The position numbers and the translations under genes were made by a program. A stretch of DNA of 64,000 nucleotides. It comes from Terebella lapidaria (lineage: Eukaryota; Annelida; Polychaeta; Terebellida; Terebellidae). The stretch is taken from the NCBI GenBank assembly GCA_949152475.1, contig OX424567.1, positions 30,529,402 to 30,593,401 on the forward strand, in the 5' to 3' direction. The notes beneath the pieces were generated by a model. The model worked only from the letters and a program-made list of their open reading frames with translations. It was not told the DNA's origin and made no database searches. This document shows, piece after piece, positions 60,041 through 64,000 of this stretch; the stretch's first letter is position 1; each line of letters opens with the position of its first letter.

Positions 60041-60587
60041 TGTCGCACAGATTTGTAACGTTATGATATTGCTGGAGCTAGTTTTGAAAGTATTGCATAT
60101 GGGACTATTATGACCCCAAAACGTTGGGACTAGTAGTATGACCCAAAAACGTACCGACTTCTGGGGGTTCATATTTAGATGAAAATTTAACCTCGAAATA
60201 TATTGATAACATGAATACCATTATATGGTCTACCTTATTGGCTATCAAACAAGTCAGTAATTTGACATCCTACTGTAATATACTTTTTAAACAGTATACC
60301 ACGCCCCAATTCTTCCACATAACTACTTGATACGCATAGGACAATGCGCATTTGTTTTATGAAGAACAATACTTCTCCAGAAACGTACGATCAGTGACAA
60401 AGCCACATTGTTATTTTTTTTCCAACGTCGTTCGACAATGCATTATAATAGGTATTGAAATCTATCAATGTCATATCGCTGGGCATTTTCATTAACTTTT
60501 TTCATGAATCTAGGGTTTTAAACAAATTTTCACATAATATGCCAATTTTCCAACTGAAATATACCATAAAAGTTTGCGCAACAAGAA

Positions 60588-60709
60588 CACAAGGCATCTC
60601 ATCCGGTATCAGAGTCTCAATTTCACGAACATTTTACTGACAAATACTCACAAGGCATCTCATCCGGTACCAGAGTCTCAATTTCACGAACATTTTACTG
60701 ACAAATACT
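60588..60709 (+). repeat. Two-copy tandem duplication, 61-bp unit
   Basis: CACAAGGCATCTCATCCGGT begins both copies (60588 and 60649), and they differ at a single position (TATC versus TACC), so the duplication is very recent. Confidence 0.9.
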
Positions 60710-60857
60710 CATATTTTATAAGGTATATCATCCCAAATGTTCGCGTCTGTCCGACATATAGACATCAGTAGCCATTTCTAAATTGTATACAAGCTGTGAA
60801 TTTGATGGTATCACAACCCACTAATTTGCTGTTCACAATCATATTCACGCTATATAG

Positions 60858-61688
60858 GTGACATGTGCGGGAAAAAATGGTCTTTTTTTCTATTAAAAAC
60901 CTTGCACGTTCGAACGTAGAAAGTTCAAAACTAGCACGGTCGCACATGGAAGCATTTAGCGCTATCACGTTCGCACGTGGTAACTTCAAAACTTTTCAGG
61001 TTCGCACGTAGAAAAGTTTTAGGCTTCCACGTTCACACGTAGAAAGTCCGAAGCTACCACGTTCACACGTGGGAACATTACACGCTTTCACGTTCGCACG
61101 TGGAAACTTCAAAACCCACCACGTTCGAACGTAGAAAGATGTAGGTTTCCACGTTCACATATAGAAAGTTTCGAAGCTACCACGTTCACACGTGGAAACA
61201 TTATATGCTTTCACGTTCGCACAAAGAAATTTTAAAACCTACCACGTTCGAAAGTAGAAAGATGTAAGTTTCTACATTCACACGTAGAAAGTTCCAAAGC
61301 TACCACGTTCACACGTGGAAACATTTATACCTTTCCACGTTCGCACGTAGAACGATTCAGGTTTCTACGTTCACACGCAGGAAGATTCAAAGCTACCGCG
61401 TTCACACGTGAAAGCATTTGATGCTATCACACCCCAAAACGCTCCTGAAGTTTCTACGTGCGAACGTGTAAGCGTTGAATGCTTTCACGTACATGTATGA
61501 ACATGGTAACCTCGGACTTTCCACGTGTGAACGCAATATCCTTTCCTGTTTCCACGTGCGAACGTGATAGTGTTCATGCTTCCATGTTCGAACGCGCTAG
61601 CTCTTTGTTGGAAAAGACATAGAAAATTTTTACGCGCATGTCACCTATGTCACGCGCATGTCACCTATATATGTCACGCGCATGTCAC
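60858..61688. mobile_element. Non-autonomous element with GTGACATGYGCG ends and CCACGTTCGCACGTGG words
   Basis: The left end ATAGGTGACATGTGCGGG is inverted at the right as CGCGCATGTCACCTAT, there repeated three times (61633-61644, 61653-61664, 61677-61688). Between about 60902 and 61600 words such as CCACGTTCACACGTGG, TTTCACGTTCGCACGTGG and CACGTTCGAACGTAGAAAG recur about every 20-28 bp. Each is a near-palindrome. The element at 40000-40510 shares both end and words. No ORF is credible. Confidence 0.75.
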
Positions 61689-61739
61689 CTATTCCGTACG
61701 ATGCTACTACGTTGCTGTTATTTTTGCTGCATCACGCAT

Positions 61740-62340
61740 GTATACAGTAGCTGAGTGGATGAATAGAAGAGCCGCACCCATCACAGGCACAGTATATTCT
61801 ATCACTGTATCTGGAAAGATTAGTGTCTACCGAATAACTCGAACAAACAATGTGAAAAAATGGTATATGAAAACGGATCTCCATGAAATTGCCATTTATC
61901 AGCACAGACGATCTATAGAGCGAGAGTCTGCTTTCCCTGTTTGTTTTATCGTTCCTGCACATCTAGGAAATAATGAAGCGGAAAAAACTGAAACCTGAAA
62001 CTATCTATGTACAAACAGTGGTATTAATTGAGTCAACGCCTTCTTGATTATGCATATACAACCAGGAACAAAGTCATATCTATGAAAGGAGTAAACCTAT
62101 TTCACACAAATAGTTTTGAAAATATATTTCATGTCTCTTCACAGAGAATGAACATCGGAAGACAAATTTTGTATCACTACGTGAGTGAAGGTTAGTTCTA
62201 CAATATGGTATGGTGTATAGATGCTTCATCTAAACATTGTAGTATCCAACTATATACATGTAAGTGGTAGCTTGGTATTAAATAACATCATATTTCATCA
62301 TATCATTTTGTACAGAATGAAATTACCAACTCATTCTTTC
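61740..62340. other. Upstream region of the collagen-like gene
   Basis: A possible leader exon lies at about 62145-62180 (TCTTCACAG acceptor, TAC|GTGAGTG donor). Coding exon 1 is preceded by a good acceptor (CATTCTTTCCAG ending 62343), so an upstream noncoding exon must exist. The frame at 61741-61998 was not recognised. Confidence 0.35.
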
Positions 62341-62346
62341 CAGAAA

Positions 62347-63181
62347 ATGGACCACAAACCAGAAGACAACACATTCTACGAGCCTTTGTCAAGGGAACAT
62401 GTGTATGAAAACTCCACATTTGCTCTAGGTACACTGAATTATGAGGATCATCATGCGAACGCAGGCTCTTCAAATCATGATGAAATTCCGTCAGAGGAAG
62501 TCGCTGTTGAAGCTGACAAAGTGGATCTCTTGAAGCAGCTTCAGAAGTACAGAACATTCCTGATTATTGCCTGCACGGGGTCGTTCATTGCAATCATCAT
62601 GAGCATTTCTTTGTTGGTCCTAGTTTTTGCCAAACTGGGTAAGGTCTACTATGTAGCTAGCATGCTCGTTCGAATGCGCATGGCAAATGAAACATGAAAG
62701 TAGGAAATAAAATGATATGTATTGGTGGAACATTCTTTACATGTATGATAACTCTCCTTTCAGACATGACCACTGGCACACGGATACAGCTTAGTACAGT
62801 CGGTCCCAAAGAGTTTACCGAATACCCAGGGCCTCCAGGTAAGATGCAAAACAGGAGCAAAATTGCTCTCCATTGTAAATAATGATTTGAAAATAAAACC
62901 AGGACCTCATAGTTTTCAAGGTCCACCTGGATTAAACGGTATCCTTGGTGAACCAGGACCGCCCGGTGTGCGAGGTCCACCTGGGGCGAAGGGTGCTGAT
63001 GGAAGAAATGGAAGACCAGGCCCACGAGGTCCGAAAGGAGATACTGGGGATTCAGGACCTTTAAGGATCCGGGGTCCTAGAGGCCCAAAAGGCGTGAATG
63101 GGTCAAAAGGGCCCAGGGGATTCGCAGGTCAAAAGGGTGTCAAAGGTCAGAAAGGACAGCAAGGTCAGAGTGGATTTGAAA
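62347..63181 (+). CDS. Type II membrane protein with collagen triple helix (5' part)
   Basis: Three coding exons: 62347-62638, 62764-62838 and 62903 (or 62921)-63181, all phase 1, with GTAAGG, GTAAGA and GTGAGT donors. The gene continues beyond the window. The N-terminal 70 residues are cytoplasmic and contain Tyr motifs (FYEPL, VYENS). Then comes one membrane helix (71-95, TFLIIACTGSFIAIIMSISL and on), a short stalk, and about 28 Gly-X-Y triplets rich in GPP, GPR and GQKG. A collagen stalk directly outside a signal-anchor helix is the layout of membrane collagens such as collectin-12, gliomedin and ectodysplasin relatives. The C-terminal domain that would identify it is missing. One Gly is replaced by Arg (GPLRIRGPR). 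The nearer acceptor at 62920 would keep the Gly-X-Y repeat perfect at the exon junction. Confidence 0.85.
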
Positions 63182-63210
63182 GTGAGTACCAAGCTGAGTA
63201 GATATATGAC

Positions 63211-63711
63211 TGCCATTATGTCCTGTGACCTTGAAAATGAGGTTAAGGTCAAATTCAAGGTCACGATAATATTCAGAATATATCATTTCCTAGATGTTCA
63301 CAATCGATTCTTAAGCTGTAAAGTCTATAATGAGTGAAATATTAACCATTTTGTGCTTTGGACCTTGGAAATAAGGTCAGAAGCCAAATTCACGGTCACG
63401 AGAATATTCAGCATAATTTCCTATATGTCCACAACTGATTCCTAAGCTGTAAAATCGACAATAAGTGAGATGTTAGTCATTTTGTCCTGTGACTTCGAAA
63501 ATGTGGTCAAAGGTCAAATTAAAGGTCATGATAATAATCTGCATATATAGTTTCCCATATGTTCATAATTGATTCCTAAGCTGTAAAGTCGATAAGAAGC
63601 GAGACATCAGCCATTTTATCCTGTGACCTTGAAAAAAGGTCAAATGTCAAATTCAAGGTCATCAGAAAATACGGCAAATATCATTTCAAACATATCCACA
63701 ATTGATTCTTA
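63211..63711 (+). repeat. Four-copy tandem repeat of about 133 bp with AAGGTCA motifs
   Basis: The phrase CATTTTGTCCTGTGACCTTG or variants begins at about 63214, 63347, 63478 and 63612. Each unit then has AAGGTCAAATTCAAGGTCA, GATAATATTCAG..TATAT, TTCCTATATGTTCACAA and TGATTCCTAAGCTGTAAA. It lies in the intron after collagen exon 3. Confidence 0.9.
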
Positions 63712-63789
63712 ACACGGGGGACTATCCGTTCCGTATAGCATGGTTTACGGCGGTATGGTTCCGATTTAAGTGTATTTGCCGACAGTTAA

Positions 63790-64000
63790 CGTAGTCCGCT
63801 ACAAACAGGGAGGTAATGACAAGTCAGAAGTTAAAAGTTATATCTTGAATATTATCTCTTCAAAATAACATATTTTATAGAGTAACTGATCAGCATTCTA
63901 ATACTGAATAGAAAATAGGGGGTCACCGTGCTGGTTTCTTCAACATATTCGATCAAAAATCACAAACATTTACTAAAATGACTTAATTTATGGTATTTTT
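63790..64000 (+). mobile_element. Partial copy of the TTAA-flanked palindromic MITE, cut by the window edge
   Basis: Starts CGTAGTCCGCTACAAAC directly after TTAA (63786-63789). It follows the inverted right half of the 17474-17891 element closely (AGAGTAACTGATCAGC, GGTCACCGTGCTGGTTTCTT, ACATATTCGATCAAAA). The second half lies outside the window. Confidence 0.8.

Noticed and set aside
59622-60066. Pair of similar frames starting MYDHQLHI as duplicated small genes
   Set aside because: They lie over a 235-bp tandem duplication, differ in frame-breaking indels and length, and show no domain.

Overview
The window looks like nuclear DNA of a marine invertebrate animal. It is A+T-rich by eye, its genes are intron-rich with GT-AG introns, and mobile-element debris fills most of the space between exons. 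The gene types (receptor guanylate cyclase, ASB protein, orphan GPCR, transmembrane collagen) and the scattered AAGGTCA-rich repeats fit a lophotrochozoan such as a mollusc or brachiopod. That placement is inference; no marker in the window settles it.

Five protein genes can be supported. (1) The last exon of a carbohydrate-sulfotransferase-like gene, + strand, 1-156. (2) A three-exon seven-helix receptor resembling GPR153/GPR162, + strand, 9157-12077, 836 aa with a very long acidic tail. (3) A single-coding-exon ankyrin-repeat/SOCS-box protein, - strand, 15079-16095. (4) A natriuretic-peptide-receptor-type guanylate cyclase, - strand, 41847 down to 22089. I assembled it from 22 coding exons into one 1032-aa frame with signal peptide, ligand-binding domain, one membrane helix, pseudokinase, coiled coil and complete cyclase. 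(5) The start of a type II membrane protein with a collagen triple helix, + strand, from 62347 and running off the right edge.

The rest is mostly mobile and repetitive DNA. 2150-6123 is a three-level nest of inverted-repeat elements. 17474-17891 is a palindromic TTAA-flanked MITE, with half of a second copy at the right edge. 29275-30412 is a TAA-flanked PIF/Harbinger-like element. 52278-53644 looks like a solo LTR. 53750-55960 is a decayed LINE (- strand). 55978-56449 and 60858-61688 are further short elements with inverted ends. A recurring theme is arrays of short, nearly palindromic 'words' inside these elements, with a different word in each family.

The most unusual gene-level feature is in the cyclase gene. 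The intron just before the membrane exon is built mostly from 44-bp tandem units copied from the preceding exon and its 5' splice site. The result is four equivalent splice donors in a row, and the first in-frame codons past the true donor include a stop. No step here was checked by computation; all exon junctions come from reading splice sites, phase and protein continuity.
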